Below, in pieces: positions 38,924 through 49,452 of a stretch of DNA of 64,000 nucleotides. Position numbers and translations under genes: made by a program. The notes beneath the pieces were generated by a model. It searched no databases. It was given only the letters and a program-made list of their open reading frames with translations, and had not been told where the DNA came from. The DNA comes from Glaciimonas immobilis. Lineage in GTDB: Bacteria; Pseudomonadota; Gammaproteobacteria; Burkholderiales; Burkholderiaceae_D. Position 1 is the first letter of the stretch; the number at the start of each line of letters is the position of its first letter. The stretch lies in assembly GCF_011947285.1 (NCBI RefSeq), contig NZ_JAAOZT010000001.1, positions 310,001-374,000 of the forward strand, in the 5' to 3' direction.

Positions 38924-38993
38924 GTAAAAAATCCTTAAATTGCATTTGAGGAAATTCTACTTTTAAACGCTATCTTTTGGTGGGGGGATTACC

Positions 38994-39246
38994 TACGGAA
39001 CGTATTACTGTCGAAAAATATCGGCAGGGGCGGAACATGCGGATAGGAGGGTGGAAAGCAGGGTGCGCAGAACTTAAAATTACGGAGATGGATTATTGCT
39101 TATCGAACGGCCTACGATATTGGACAGGGCCTTGGTTGTTTTAGGCTTAAAGCCAGGCCCACCGGACAGAGAACCATACCGGAAGAATCAGATAACTAAT
39201 ACCGAACCGATGAGATCGGTCGGGTAGTTTCATTGCAGGCTGTTAC
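38994..39246. other. Gap between IS element and efflux operon
   Basis: A weak hairpin GGGCC..TGG/CCA..GGCCC near 39128-39160 could end the efflux message; there is no T-run. Nothing else seen. Confidence 0.4.
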
Positions 39247-40770
39247 TTACTTTGCGTTGGAAGATCTGCCAGGCACCGCCATCGCATCAGCAGAGACATC
39301 CGTAGCATCGGCCGGACGCGGCTGATCACCCGTATGCTCAATCCATCCGCCGCCCAGATACTGATACAAATCGACCAGATTAGTCAGCCGTTGCAAGCGC
39401 GCAGTAATTAGCACCAACTGCGCGTTGTACAAATCGGTTTGTGCCGTTAGTACGCTCAGATAGTTGTCCACGCCATTGCGATAGCGCAAGTCGGATAATT
39501 CTAGTCGGCGGTTTTGCGTTTGCGTATAGCGTTCTAGCGACGCGATCTGGCTGTCGTAGGTGCCACGCGCGGCGAGGCCATCGGCTACTTCGCGGAATGC
39601 GCTCTGGATCACCTTTTGATAATTGGCGATGTCGATGCGTTTTTCTACTTGCGCCAGTTCGAGGTTAGCCGTGTTGGCGCCACCGCTAAATATCGGTAGC
39701 GAGATTTGCGGGGCGAATGACCACGCACGCGATCCTGCGCTAAACAATCCACCCAATGACGGTGACAAAGTGCCAAGTGTGCCGGTCAGTGAAATAGACG
39801 GGAAGAACGCTGCCCGCGCCGCGCCGATGTTGGCGTTGGCCCCAATCAGGGTTTGTTCGGCCGCCGCGATGTCGGGACGCCGTGTCAGCAGGTCGGAAGG
39901 AAGGCCGGTGGGGATGTTGGCCAGCAATTGCTGACTCTCCAGCGGCAGTCCCGCCGGAAGATCGTCCGGTAGCGGTTGTCCGACTAACAAAACCAGTGCG
40001 TTTTCGGCTTGCGCCCGAAGCCGCAGTTGCAATTGCAGACCGGCGGATGCTTGCTCCAAAATGCCTTGGGACTGACGTAAGTCAAGTTCCGATCCGGTCC
40101 CGGTGTCGAACTGCAATTTGCGGATTCGGTACGACTCTTGGGTATTGATCAAGGTATTACGGGTGACCGCTAACTGATCGTCATAAGCGAGCATGGTCAG
40201 GTATTGGGCTGCGACTGCGGACAATAGCGACATTTGTGCCGCTTTGCGCGCTTCGGCGGTGGATAGATATTGCGCTAGCGCCTGATCCTTAAGGCTGCGG
40301 ATTCTGCCGAAGAAGTCGATTTCCCACGATGCGTTGAGCCCGACCGAATACGTGGTCGAGATCGTCTTGCCGGACGAGGACAGATCGAGTGGCGTGCGTG
40401 ATCTGTTTTTGGTTGCGCTGGCACCTACCTCTGGAAATAGTCCGGCGCGCGTGACCTGATAACGCGCCTGTGCGGCCTCTACATTCAGCATTGATACGCG
40501 CAGGTCGCGATTGTTTTTTAGCGCGAGTTCTTCGATACTTTGCAGGCGCGGATCGGAGAAGAAGTTGCGCCAGCCTATATCGGCGGCGTTCTGGCCCTTG
40601 GCGCTACGACCATCGCTGGTCGCATTTGTGCCGTCCGGTTGCGCGTCGTACACGCCGCCGCTAGGGAAAGAGGTTGCGACCGGCGCATCAGGGCGGTGAT
40701 AGGTTGGTTGCAATGAACAACCGGCCGCCAGGAGCGCGACCGCTGTCGCGATGAGAGAGTGTTTGCGCAT
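39247..40770 (-). CDS. Outer-membrane efflux lipoprotein, NodT/OprM family
   Basis: A 507-residue outer-membrane channel of a tripartite pump. The signal ends LLAAGC, giving a lipidated Cys near residue 18, then SLQPTYHRPDAP as in OprM-type proteins; two OEP repeats follow (IGWRNFFSDPRL, TRRPDIAAAEQTLIGANANIG). The ATG at 40770 is one base behind the stop of the pump gene; longer starts would run into it. Third gene of the operon. Confidence 0.93.
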   Translation of the reverse strand: MRKHSLIATAVALLAAGCSLQPTYHRPDAPVATSFPSGGVYDAQPDGTNATSDGRSAKGQNAADIGWRNFFSDPRLQSIEELALKNNRDLRVSMLNVEAAQARYQVTRAGLFPEVGASATKNRSRTPLDLSSSGKTISTTYSVGLNASWEIDFFGRIRSLKDQALAQYLSTAEARKAAQMSLLSAVAAQYLTMLAYDDQLAVTRNTLINTQESYRIRKLQFDTGTGSELDLRQSQGILEQASAGLQLQLRLRAQAENALVLLVGQPLPDDLPAGLPLESQQLLANIPTGLPSDLLTRRPDIAAAEQTLIGANANIGAARAAFFPSISLTGTLGTLSPSLGGLFSAGSRAWSFAPQISLPIFSGGANTANLELAQVEKRIDIANYQKVIQSAFREVADGLAARGTYDSQIASLERYTQTQNRRLELSDLRYRNGVDNYLSVLTAQTDLYNAQLVLITARLQRLTNLVDLYQYLGGGWIEHTGDQPRPADATDVSADAMAVPGRSSNAK

Positions 40771-40771
40771 T

Positions 40772-43700
40772 TTAGCGTCCCTCTCTGACTGCATTAACCG
40801 CACTAACGTCGCCGTTATCGGACGGTGGGGGAGTCGATTTGTCTTTGTTTTTACCCTTGCCGATGCTGCTGACTACGACAAAGAACATCGGGATCATAAA
40901 AATCGCAAGGAAGGTCGCGGTCAACATCCCACCGATCACGCCGGTGCCAATCGCATGCTGGCTGGCCGAACCTGCGCCGTTACTAAGCGCAAGTGGCAGC
41001 ACGCCTAGAATAAAGGCGAGCGATGTCATCAAAATCGGGCGTAAGCGCAGGCGCGCTGCTTCGATGGCAGCCTCGACCGTGCTCATTCCCTGCGCCCTCA
41101 AGTCGCGGGCGAACTCGACAATCAGAATCGCATTTTTCGCCGAGAGTCCTACGGTCGTTAATAATCCAACCTGGAAGAAAACGTCGTTTTCCAGTCCGCG
41201 CAAGGCCACCGCAGTCAGTGCGCCCAATATCCCGAGCGGTACCACCATGATGACCGAGAACGGAATCGACCAACTTTCATACAGTGCAGCGAGGCTCAAA
41301 AAGACGACCAAAATCGAGATCGCATACAGTAATGGTGCTTGCGATCCAGACTGACGCTCTTGTTTGGACAGACCCGTCCACTCGTAACCGATGCCCGCCG
41401 GTAGTTTGGCGGCGATTGCTTCCATCGCTTCCATAGCCTGCCCCGTAGATTTACCCGGTGCTGCCGCACCCTGTATTTCAACGGACGAAATACCGTTATA
41501 GCGCTCTAATTTAGGCGAACCGTACACCCATGATCCGGTGGCGAACGACGTGAACGGCACCATGCCGCCGGAGGCATTGCGGACGTACCATTTGTTGATA
41601 TCTTCCGGGCTCATACGGAACGGGGCGTCGCCTTGCACGAATACTTTCTTGATACGGTTATCAGTATCAAGGAAGTTATTCACGTACGACGCGCCCCATG
41701 CGATGGAGAAAGTCTGGTCGATATCAGCCGCTGCGACACCCAGCGCATTAGCTTTTTCACGATCAATATTGACCTTGAACTGCGGCGTATCGCTCAAACC
41801 GTTAGGGCGCACCAGCGCCAGCGTCGGGTCTTTTGCCGCCATGCCGAGAAGTATGTCGCGCGCTTCCATCAACTTTGCGTGGCCGACCCCTGCCTGATCC
41901 ACTAGTTGCATGTCAAAGCCAGACGCTGTGCCGAGCTCTGGTATGGACGGTGGACTGACCGGAATGATGGTCGCGTCTTTATAGGTGCTGTAGTGCTTGA
42001 ACATCCGGGTAACCAGTGCCTGGACCTTTTGGTCGGCTGCCTGACGATCTTTATAATCCTTCATCTGGACGAATATCAGGCCAGAGTTTTGACCGCGCGC
42101 TGCGAAGCTAAAACCATTGAGTGAAAAGGTCGCGTTGACAACGCTTTTTTCGTCCGTCAGCAAATAATGCGTGACATCGGCAATTACCTTGGCAGTGCGT
42201 TCCTGCGTAGAACCCGTAGGCGTTTGCACCAGTACGAACATCGTACCTTGATCTTCATTGGGCAAAAAGGATTTAGGCATTTTGACGAACAATATCCCGA
42301 CTGCGACCATGATGACAGCGTAGATAATCAGCCAGCGACCTGAGCGCTGGATAACGTGCGTGACGCTGCGATGATACTTTTGCTGGCTTTTGTTGAAAGT
42401 GCGGTTAAACCAGCCAAAGAAACCGGTCTTTTCTTCATGGTGACCTTGCGGGATCGGCTTAAGCAGTGTGGCGCACAACGCTGGCGTCAGGATCAGCGCG
42501 ACCAGCACGGACAAGACCATCGCCGCCACAATCGTTAGTGAAAACTGTCGATAAATCGCACCGACCGAACCGCTGGAAAATGCTACCGGCACGAATACTG
42601 CCGATAACACCAACGCTACACCGATCAACGCGCCGGTAATCTGGCTCATTGCTTTGCGCGTCGCATCGCGCGGTGATAGCCCTTCTTCGGCCATGATGCG
42701 CTCGACGTTTTCCACCACCACAATCGCATCGTCCACCAGCAGTCCGATGGCTAGCACCAGACCGAACATCGAGAGCACGTTGATCGAGAACCCGGCCACC
42801 GACATAATCGCGAAGGTGCCGAGCAGCACAACCGGTACCGCTATAGTAGGGATCAGCGTGGCGCGCAGATTTTGTAAAAACAGGTACATCACCAGAAACA
42901 CCAGCACGATACCTTCAAGCAATGTCTTGAATACTTCTTCGATGGATAACTTGACGAACGGCGTCGTGTCATACGGATACTTGACCGCCATGCCTGCGGG
43001 AAAAAACTTCGACAATTGATCGATCTTGGCCCGCACCGCGTTTGCCGTGTTCAGCGCGTTGGCACCCGTTGCAAGCTGGATACCAAAGCCAGCGGTTGGC
43101 TGACCTTTGTATTTGGTATCAAAGTTATAATTTTCGGCACCAAGTTCAACGCGTGCAACGTCTTTTATCCGCACTTGCGACCCGTCGGCGTTGACCTTAA
43201 GCAGTACGTCGCCGAATTGTTCGGGTGTCTGTAATAGGGTGGACTGGGTGATCGTTGCCTGCAACATTTGGCCAGGGACTGACGGTGTACCACCAAGACT
43301 GCCAGCTGCGATCTGTACGTTCTGGGCGGTGATCGCGCTCTTGACGTCAAGTGGGGTCAGCGCAAAGTTGTTCAGCTTGTTGGCGTCAAGCCAGATGCGC
43401 ATGGCGTATTGCGAGCCAAAAAGTTGCACGGTGCCAACGCCATCGATGCGGCTGATTTGATCCTGCACCTTCGATGCGACGTAGTTGGTCAGGTCATTGC
43501 GCGCCATGCTGCCGTCTTCAGATACGAACGCCATCGCCAACAGAAAACTACTACTGGATTTGGTGACTTTGGTACCGTTTTGCTGCACGGCTTGCGGCAG
43601 CAGTGGGGTGGCAAGTTGTAGCTTGTTTTGCACCTGCACCTGCGCGATATCTGCGTTGGTGCCGGGGGCAAATGTCAGCGTGATCACGGCGCTGCCGGAA

Positions 43701-43951
43701 TCATCGCTGGAAGATGACAGGTAAAGCAAATGATCCAGACCGCTCATCTGCTGCTCAATTACCTGCGTGACGGTACTTTCAACGGTACTTGCCGATGCGC
43801 CAGCATAATTGGCACTAATCTGAATGGCGGGCGGTGCAATTGTTGGATATTGCGCGATGGGTAAGTTAAATACCGACGCCAATCCTGCCAACATCAAAAT
43901 GATAGCGATCACCCACGCAAAAATCGGGCGATCAATGAAGAAATTTGCCAT
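40772..43951 (-). CDS. RND efflux pump inner-membrane transporter, AcrB/MexB type
   Basis: A 1059-residue proton-driven drug exporter of the HAE1 family. It starts [21 protein letters not shown], has the proton-relay Asp pair in [18 protein letters not shown] near residue 405, and two similar halves of six membrane segments with large periplasmic loops. Length fits AcrB (1049). It lies between the adaptor and channel genes. The substrate range cannot be read from sequence. Confidence 0.95.
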   Translation of the reverse strand: MANFFIDRPIFAWVIAIILMLAGLASVFNLPIAQYPTIAPPAIQISANYAGASASTVESTVTQVIEQQMSGLDHLLYLSSSSDDSGSAVITLTFAPGTNADIAQVQVQNKLQLATPLLPQAVQQNGTKVTKSSSSFLLAMAFVSEDGSMARNDLTNYVASKVQDQISRIDGVGTVQLFGSQYAMRIWLDANKLNNFALTPLDVKSAITAQNVQIAAGSLGGTPSVPGQMLQATITQSTLLQTPEQFGDVLLKVNADGSQVRIKDVARVELGAENYNFDTKYKGQPTAGFGIQLATGANALNTANAVRAKIDQLSKFFPAGMAVKYPYDTTPFVKLSIEEVFKTLLEGIVLVFLVMYLFLQNLRATLIPTIAVPVVLLGTFAIMSVAGFSINVLSMFGLVLAIGLLVDDAIVVVENVERIMAEEGLSPRDATRKAMSQITGALIGVALVLSAVFVPVAFSSGSVGAIYRQFSLTIVAAMVLSVLVALILTPALCATLLKPIPQGHHEEKTGFFGWFNRTFNKSQQKYHRSVTHVIQRSGRWLIIYAVIMVAVGILFVKMPKSFLPNEDQGTMFVLVQTPTGSTQERTAKVIADVTHYLLTDEKSVVNATFSLNGFSFAARGQNSGLIFVQMKDYKDRQAADQKVQALVTRMFKHYSTYKDATIIPVSPPSIPELGTASGFDMQLVDQAGVGHAKLMEARDILLGMAAKDPTLALVRPNGLSDTPQFKVNIDREKANALGVAAADIDQTFSIAWGASYVNNFLDTDNRIKKVFVQGDAPFRMSPEDINKWYVRNASGGMVPFTSFATGSWVYGSPKLERYNGISSVEIQGAAAPGKSTGQAMEAMEAIAAKLPAGIGYEWTGLSKQERQSGSQAPLLYAISILVVFLSLAALYESWSIPFSVIMVVPLGILGALTAVALRGLENDVFFQVGLLTTVGLSAKNAILIVEFARDLRAQGMSTVEAAIEAARLRLRPILMTSLAFILGVLPLALSNGAGSASQHAIGTGVIGGMLTATFLAIFMIPMFFVVVSSIGKGKNKDKSTPPPSDNGDVSAVNAVREGR

Positions 43952-43966
43952 GAAGCTGGCTCCTTA

Positions 43967-45199
43967 TTATTTCGCGCCGGATGCAGCAGGGGCGGAAGCC
44001 GTCCCTTGCGCGCCGCTGGCATTGTTCGGGCCAGTTGCGGCAGGAGCAGACGCTGCCGGTGCTGGCAGCGTGGTTGGGACTGTTTTGACGACCGTGCCGG
44101 GCTTGGCTTTGTCAACCCCGTTAACCACCACACGGTCACCGGGAACGAGGCCGCTCTCGACTACCCAATTGCTACCGTAGGTGCCAGAGGTAACCAGTAC
44201 ATGTCGGACGACCTTGTTGTCAGGACCGACTACTAGCGCAATGGCTTGTCCCTTGGCGTCATGCAATACGCCGATTTGAGGCACGATCAATGCTTTGTCG
44301 TTGACGCCTTCGTCAATCGTCGCGTGTACAAACATGCCAGGCAGCAATACGCGGTCTTTGTTCGGAAAAATTGCCCGGACCGTGACCGAACCTGTGCTGG
44401 TGTTAACGCTCACATCCGAAAACTGCAACTTGCCAGTTTCTGTGTACGGACGGCCATCTTCGAGCACGAGGGTGACTTTTGCAGCATTCGCGCCACTGGT
44501 CTGCAGACGTCCTTCCTGTATCTGGCGGCGTAGTTTGAGTCCATCGACGCTGGATTGCGCCATGTCGACATACGCCGGGTCGAGTTGCTGCACGGTGGTA
44601 AGCAACGTGGCTTGACTAGCTTGCACATATGCGCCCGGGGTCACCTGCGATAAACCGGTGCGGCCCGAGACTGGTGAGGTGACATCTGTATAACTAAGAT
44701 TGATCGCTGCCGTATCAAGCAACGCCTTGCCGGACGCGACATCGGCAGCGGCCTGACCTTGCGTGGCAACCGCATTGTCATAATCCTGTTTGCTGATCGC
44801 GTTACCGGCAACAAGTATTTTGTAGCGTGCAATCTGGGCATTTTGTGACACCAGATTGGCCTGCGCCTTGGCAAGAGTCGCTTTCGCCGTGTTCAGCGCA
44901 GCGATGTACGGAGCGGGATCGATTTTGTACAAACGCTGACCGGCCTTGACCTCGGCGCCTTCGGTAAATTCACGACGCAGTACGATGCCATCGACCCGTG
45001 AGCGCACCTGCGCGACCAAAAACGCACTGGTACGTCCCGGCAATTCACTCGTGACCGGCACGGATGAGCGCTGAACAGTAAACACGCCTACTTCGGGCGT
45101 TGGCGGTGGCGAAGGTGGTGGTTTTTGTCCGCAGGCTGCGAGAAGCGCAGCGATAGAAGCGGTACTAAATAAGCGGAGGGCAGACCATTTGACGCGCAT
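43967..45199 (-). CDS. RND efflux periplasmic adaptor, AcrA/MexA type
   Basis: A 410-residue membrane-fusion lipoprotein: signal ending LLAACGQ (Cys near residue 23), lipoyl-like halves around RVDGIVLRREFTEGAEVKAGQRLYKID, a coiled-coil hairpin (TAKATLAKAQANL...) and the SPVSGRTGLSQVTPGAYV block. The tail is Ala/Pro-rich. First gene of the efflux operon; no TetR or MarR regulator is encoded next to it. Confidence 0.94.
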   Translation of the reverse strand: MRVKWSALRLFSTASIAALLAACGQKPPPSPPPTPEVGVFTVQRSSVPVTSELPGRTSAFLVAQVRSRVDGIVLRREFTEGAEVKAGQRLYKIDPAPYIAALNTAKATLAKAQANLVSQNAQIARYKILVAGNAISKQDYDNAVATQGQAAADVASGKALLDTAAINLSYTDVTSPVSGRTGLSQVTPGAYVQASQATLLTTVQQLDPAYVDMAQSSVDGLKLRRQIQEGRLQTSGANAAKVTLVLEDGRPYTETGKLQFSDVSVNTSTGSVTVRAIFPNKDRVLLPGMFVHATIDEGVNDKALIVPQIGVLHDAKGQAIALVVGPDNKVVRHVLVTSGTYGSNWVVESGLVPGDRVVVNGVDKAKPGTVVKTVPTTLPAPAASAPAATGPNNASGAQGTASAPAASGAK

Positions 45200-45637
45200 G
45201 AGCCGTCCTTTGTTGACTACAAAAAAAGAGGGGATATCGGCTCAGGAATTGCGCACGCGGTGGGCAACAGGCCGATGGCGGTAATTGTACAAGGTTTCCG
45301 TTTTTATTATTTCCGCTGGGAATTAATGGAAAAAAGGGTGAAAAGCGCCATTTTTTTTTACTAATAAAAATAGGAATGGATGCGCAGCCGCGATAGCGCC
45401 TGCCGCCGCCCGATTTGGTTGATCGCCCGGATTTAAAGTTTGTGCCGCATACGCTAAGGTTGCCTAAGTCGTTTTGAATGCCTTTCCCCAAAATTTCCGA
45501 AGCTTGCCAATGCTAATTTCAATGCGTATTGGTAAAACAAACACGCAAATTAATATATCGTAATGTGGTATATTCGCAAAAAAATAGCTGCAACTAAGCA
45601 ATTGACGCGGGTAAATTCTCAATACGATAAGCAAGTC
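45200..45637. other. Divergent promoter region, efflux operon and HPP gene
   Basis: A/T-rich sequence with a nine-base T-run near 45351. I cannot mark an operator with confidence. Confidence 0.4.
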
Positions 45638-46804
45638 ATGATCAGAAAAAAAATTAGCTGGCTTTGGGATATTCTCACGCGTTTTGACTCGGTGGATCGT
45701 TTTGAACGGATGCGCGCCTGCGCCGGTGCGTTGATCGGCATCACGCTGACGGGCGCTTGCAGCATTTTGATGCTGGGACATTCTGTCGGTGCGTTATGGC
45801 TCATCGCACCGATGGGTGCATCGGCGGTGTTGTTGTTTGCGGTCCCAGCGAGCCCTTTAGCGCAACCATGGTCAATTGTCGGCGGTAATCTTTGCGCCGG
45901 CTTGATCGGCGTTACCTGCGCCAAGCTGATTGGCGAACCAGTGTTAGCTGCCGGGCTTGCAGCCGGACTCGCGATAGGCGCGATGTTTTGGTTGCGCTGC
46001 CTGCATCCGCCGAGCGGCGCCGTGGCGCTGACAGCGGTGTTGGGTGGCCCGGCTATTCATCAATTAGGCTATCATTTTCTGCTGGTGCCGGTCGGCCTGA
46101 ATACATTTTTGCTTTTGTTGACGGCGATATTATTCAACAACGCCACCGGACGGCGTTATCCCCATATCGCGTTCAAGGATCACAGTAACCAGCACGCGTT
46201 GAAAGACGTCGAACCGACCGCGAGAGTCGGGTTTACACCCGAGGATCTGGACATCGTGCTGAGTCGCTATAACCAGGTGCTGGATATTAGTAGAGGCGAT
46301 CTGGAAAATATTTTTCTAGAGACCGAGATGGAGGTACATCGCCGTCGATTTGGCATTGTCAGTTGCAAAGATTTGATGTCGCGAGATGTTGTCAGTGTGG
46401 ATTTTGGTACGGATTTATTAACTGCATGGAACCTGCTGGAGGTGCACCGATTGACTGCTATTCCGGTGGTGGGTCGGGGCAAACATGTAGTAGGAATTCT
46501 GACGAAAGCCGATTTCATAAAACCCATTCGCCTGCAAAATTACGCGCAACTCGGCAAAAAACTCAGGCAACTGTTACGCAACGTGCCACGCGCGCATTCG
46601 AACAAGCCTGAAGTCGTCGGGCAAATTATGTACAAGGACGTCACAGTGGCCCGGGAAGATCAGGCGATAGTGGAATTAGTGCCGCTGATGTCCGATCGTG
46701 GATTGCATTCGATTCCTGTGGTGGATGACGACGGACGACTGGTCGGCATGCTGACGCAATCCGATCTTATCGCGGGTTTGTATAAGAGCCATTTGCAGGC
46801 TTGA
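45638..46804 (+). CDS. HPP-domain membrane protein with two CBS domains
   Basis: A 388-residue protein: HPP membrane domain in the first half with the signature LHPPSGAVALTAVLGG near residue 125 and about four to five helices, then two CBS domains (about 240-300: CKDLMSRDVVSVDFGTD, and 325-385: DVTVAREDQAIVELVPLM). HPP proteins are linked to nitrite transport in plants and cyanobacteria; CBS pairs sense adenine nucleotides. I prefer the ATG at 45638, though the open frame begins at 45563. Confidence 0.87.
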   Translation: MIRKKISWLWDILTRFDSVDRFERMRACAGALIGITLTGACSILMLGHSVGALWLIAPMGASAVLLFAVPASPLAQPWSIVGGNLCAGLIGVTCAKLIGEPVLAAGLAAGLAIGAMFWLRCLHPPSGAVALTAVLGGPAIHQLGYHFLLVPVGLNTFLLLLTAILFNNATGRRYPHIAFKDHSNQHALKDVEPTARVGFTPEDLDIVLSRYNQVLDISRGDLENIFLETEMEVHRRRFGIVSCKDLMSRDVVSVDFGTDLLTAWNLLEVHRLTAIPVVGRGKHVVGILTKADFIKPIRLQNYAQLGKKLRQLLRNVPRAHSNKPEVVGQIMYKDVTVAREDQAIVELVPLMSDRGLHSIPVVDDDGRLVGMLTQSDLIAGLYKSHLQA

Positions 46805-46842
46805 ATTGATACGTTCAGTCCAAATTATTAGCCGGTTTCAAG

Positions 46843-46866
46843 CGCCTCTATTCAGAGGCGAATTTT
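46843..46866 (+). terminator. Terminator of the HPP gene
   Basis: CGCCTCT, loop ATTC, AGAGGCG, then AATTTT, 39 bases behind the stop. Confidence 0.75.
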
Positions 46867-46891
46867 CTCATCCTCATCGACGTCATCTGAC

Positions 46892-47290
46892 GTGTCTGTG
46901 GTTTATCTTCTTTGTGCCCGAATTCTCAAGCGTGACCGGCGCTACTTAATGCGTAGGTATTTTCGATTGCCTTTCCCCCCGAAAGATCGGGAGTCTCCCG
47001 AAGAGGGCGTCATACGCGAAGTAATGGAGGAGACGGGGTATCGTGCAGGCGTAGAAAGACTGGTTGGCATTTACTCTGCACCTTTCAAGTCCGATCTGGT
47101 CATTTCTTTTGCTTGCACGATTTTAGGCAGGGCCAATTGGGTACCCAATGAAGAAATTGTCCACGTTGGATTTTTTCTGCTCAACGAACTGCCGACGCCA
47201 ATCAAAAATAACACGCGTGTCCGTATTGCCGATGCGAGCGAAGGTAAGATCGGCGTCTGCAGGACCTTTCGCATTGAAGAGCATGGTTGA
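46892..47290 (+). CDS. Nudix hydrolase with altered box
   Basis: A 132-residue protein starting GTG. The catalytic helix ESPEEGVIREVMEETGYRAG (residues about 37-56) holds the RExxEExG core and both metal-binding Glu. The Gly that should stand five residues before the first Glu is Phe (FPPKDRE), and the usual LPGGG loop is replaced. It may have unusual substrate use or be weakened. It overlaps the HAD gene by eight bases if that starts at 47283. Confidence 0.75.
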   Translation: MSVVYLLCARILKRDRRYLMRRYFRLPFPPKDRESPEEGVIREVMEETGYRAGVERLVGIYSAPFKSDLVISFACTILGRANWVPNEEIVHVGFFLLNELPTPIKNNTRVRIADASEGKIGVCRTFRIEEHG

Positions 47291-47885
47291 GTCGCCCGCC
47301 ATGCCAAATCTCGTTTGTTTTGATCTTGGAAATGTGCTTGTCAGGCTACGGCCTTCGATGCGTTCCGTGGTGCGCCGAGAGGATCAACCACAACTCGCTG
47401 CGTTGCTGAATCAGTACTGCCTCGGGAATATCAGTTCTCCAGATTTTTTTGCGCAACTCGGATTGTTTTTTCCCTTAAATACAGACCCGGCAACGCTACG
47501 GCAACGATTTGTGAAGAACAGATTACTGGGGCTGTATAAGGGTGCCAGTACGTTACTTTGTGAGTTACACGATCAGGCGGTTCCGGTGGCGCTTCTGTCT
47601 AATATTAATGAAGCCCATTGGGATTGTCTAAAGTCGCTGCGTGCTTTAAATCAATGTCATTACAGGTTGCTATCCTTTCGGTTGCGATGCCAAAAACCGG
47701 ATGATAAAATATTTCGATGTCTCGAAAATATTTCTGGCTATTCCGGAAACCAGATAATATTTTTTGACGATTTGATGGAAAATATTCAGGCCGCGCGAAG
47801 GAGAGGCTGGTGTGCTTGGAAAGTCGATCCCGATACATCAATTGAGGGGATCAGAGAACGACTGCACGATCTGAATGTGCTTTAA
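47283..47885 (+). CDS. HAD-superfamily hydrolase
   Basis: A 200-residue phosphatase-like protein (or 194 if the ATG at 47301 is used). Motif I is CFDLGNVLVRL, in which the second Asp of DxD is replaced by Asn, as in YihX-type HAD proteins (DLGNV); motif II is LLSNINEAH; motif III/IV KPDDKIFRCLE and IIFFDDLMENIQAARRRG. It is coupled to the Nudix gene, suggesting a common nucleotide or sugar-phosphate clean-up job. Confidence 0.82.
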   Translation: MVESPAMPNLVCFDLGNVLVRLRPSMRSVVRREDQPQLAALLNQYCLGNISSPDFFAQLGLFFPLNTDPATLRQRFVKNRLLGLYKGASTLLCELHDQAVPVALLSNINEAHWDCLKSLRALNQCHYRLLSFRLRCQKPDDKIFRCLENISGYSGNQIIFFDDLMENIQAARRRGWCAWKVDPDTSIEGIRERLHDLNVL

Positions 47886-48033
47886 GGCTGGTCGCGTCAT
47901 GGTCGAGGGTGTCCGCGTTTAGTGCTGCGTTTGCCGAACCATGTGCCTGCCAAACAGTATTGCGACGATGCACTATACTAATGTTAAGGTGCGGTCACCA
48001 CATACCGTACCATTGCCCAAACAAAGGAATGCA

Positions 48034-48894
48034 ATGAGCGCACAAACTCTCTCTACAGAAACACCCGTCTGGTTCATTACTGGTTGTTCAACCGGCTTCG
48101 GTCGTGAGCTGGCGTTACAAGTACTTGCCCGTGGCTGGCGGGTTGTCGTTACCGCGCGTGACAGGGCGCGCGTCGCTGATTTGGTTGCTGGCGTCGGTGA
48201 TCGGGCGTTGGCGCTTGCGCTGGATGTCACTGATGCGGCCCAGGTTACTGCCGCGGTGAAAGCCGCCCAAGACCACTTTGGTGTAATCGACGTTTTGGTC
48301 AACAATGCCGGTTATGGTTATCAATCCTCAGTCGAAGAGGGTAAGGAGGAAGAAATTCGCGCCCAATTTGATGCAAACGTATTCGGACTGTTTGCGATCA
48401 CGCGTGCAGTATTGCCCATTATGCGCGCCCGCCGTAAAGGGCATATTCTGAACATTACATCCGTGGCTGGCAAGGTCGGCTTTCCGGGTTCAGGATATTA
48501 TGCCGCCAGCAAACACGCAGTGGAAGGCTGGTCGGATTCTTTGGCTGCGGAGGTTGTGCCGCTCGGCATCAAAGTTACTTGCATTGAGCCGGGGCCGTTC
48601 CGTACCGACTGGGCAGGCCGCTCCTTAAAGCAAACGCCGAATCTGATTGCTGATTATGCCGACACCGCGGGTGTACGTCTGCAGGGCACTTCAGCGGGCA
48701 GCGGCGACCAGCCGGGCGATCCTGAACGGGCGGCGGCAGCGATGATTCTGGTGACGGAAGCAGAAAATCCACCGCAGCATCTGGTGCTCGGCGCGTTCGG
48801 TATCGATGCTGTGACCAAAAAACTTAAGGATGGATTAGCGCAAATTGAAGCATGGCACGATATTAGCCTTGGTACTGACTTTCCGAAGGTGTAA
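48034..48894 (+). CDS. Short-chain dehydrogenase/reductase
   Basis: A 286-residue classical SDR: cofactor motif TGCSTGFG near residue 18, NNAGYGYQS near 91, catalytic Ser in NITSVAGKVGF near 142 and YYAASKHA near 155. The Arg at the end of strand 2 (TARDRARV) favours NADPH. The ATG at 48034 follows AAAGGA. Substrate unknown; stands alone. Confidence 0.9.
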   Translation: MSAQTLSTETPVWFITGCSTGFGRELALQVLARGWRVVVTARDRARVADLVAGVGDRALALALDVTDAAQVTAAVKAAQDHFGVIDVLVNNAGYGYQSSVEEGKEEEIRAQFDANVFGLFAITRAVLPIMRARRKGHILNITSVAGKVGFPGSGYYAASKHAVEGWSDSLAAEVVPLGIKVTCIEPGPFRTDWAGRSLKQTPNLIADYADTAGVRLQGTSAGSGDQPGDPERAAAAMILVTEAENPPQHLVLGAFGIDAVTKKLKDGLAQIEAWHDISLGTDFPKV

Positions 48895-49136
48895 TACTTG
48901 AAATGCGGAATGGTTTGAACGATGTAAATGTTGTTTTGATACAATTTTGCATTGGACTGATGCTCCGGTTTAAATCCGTTTTAGCGCCCTGCAGCCGGTT
49001 GGTCCCAGGGCGCCCTTCCTCCAGATATTCCAACCAGCTTTCTTTATTGAAATACGGAAAATTGCCAGCATTATCGCCTTTTTTTCTATGAGGTTCATAA
49101 TATGATGTCGTTCATGACATCGCGGTAGGAGTAAAA

Positions 49137-49280
49137 ATGCACATGCCCCAAGAACCTCCCCCAGACGAGACTCCCCTCCCTGTACCGGTACCGGAGACTC
49201 CGCCGCCAGTAAAGGACCCCATCCCAGGTGATATCCGCGTTCCGATTCGGGACCCTGTTCCCGAGAGTGATTCACCATAA
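49137..49280 (+). CDS. Tiny proline-rich protein
   Basis: A 47-residue frame beginning MHMPQEPPPDETPLP and ending RDPVPESDSP, about one third Pro, acidic, no hydrophobic part. TAGGAG lies at a good distance before the ATG. Similar tiny PxP proteins of unknown function occur in Burkholderiales. Confidence 0.65.
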   Translation: MHMPQEPPPDETPLPVPVPETPPPVKDPIPGDIRVPIRDPVPESDSP

Positions 49281-49452
49281 CCTATGCGGACGAGGTACTA
49301 GCGCAGAGTTGATCGGCCCTTGGATGTGTTGGTAGGCGTGCCGTTGTTTGCGCCGGTCTGGCGAATTGAGGATCGGCGCACGCTTGCTCCGCCGAAACCT
49401 GTAATTGTTAATACCTTTTACCCGTTTTTAATTGATTATTGCGAGGTTAACG

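Larger units (their letters stand above)
37798..38993 (-). mobile_element. IS3-family insertion sequence
   Basis: About 1196 bases bounded by inverted repeats: GGTAATCCCCCCA at 37798-37810 and its exact complement at 38981-38993, with similarity reaching inwards to AAAAGTAGA. It carries orfA and orfB with a slippery A6G heptamer at 38663-38669 for -1 frameshifting. I see no clear direct target repeat at the flanks. The orfB lesion suggests the copy no longer moves by itself. Confidence 0.9.

Noticed and set aside
48984-49013. Hairpin GCGCCCTG/CAGGGCGC as terminator of the SDR gene
   Set aside because: No T-run and about 90 bases behind the stop; the role cannot be decided.
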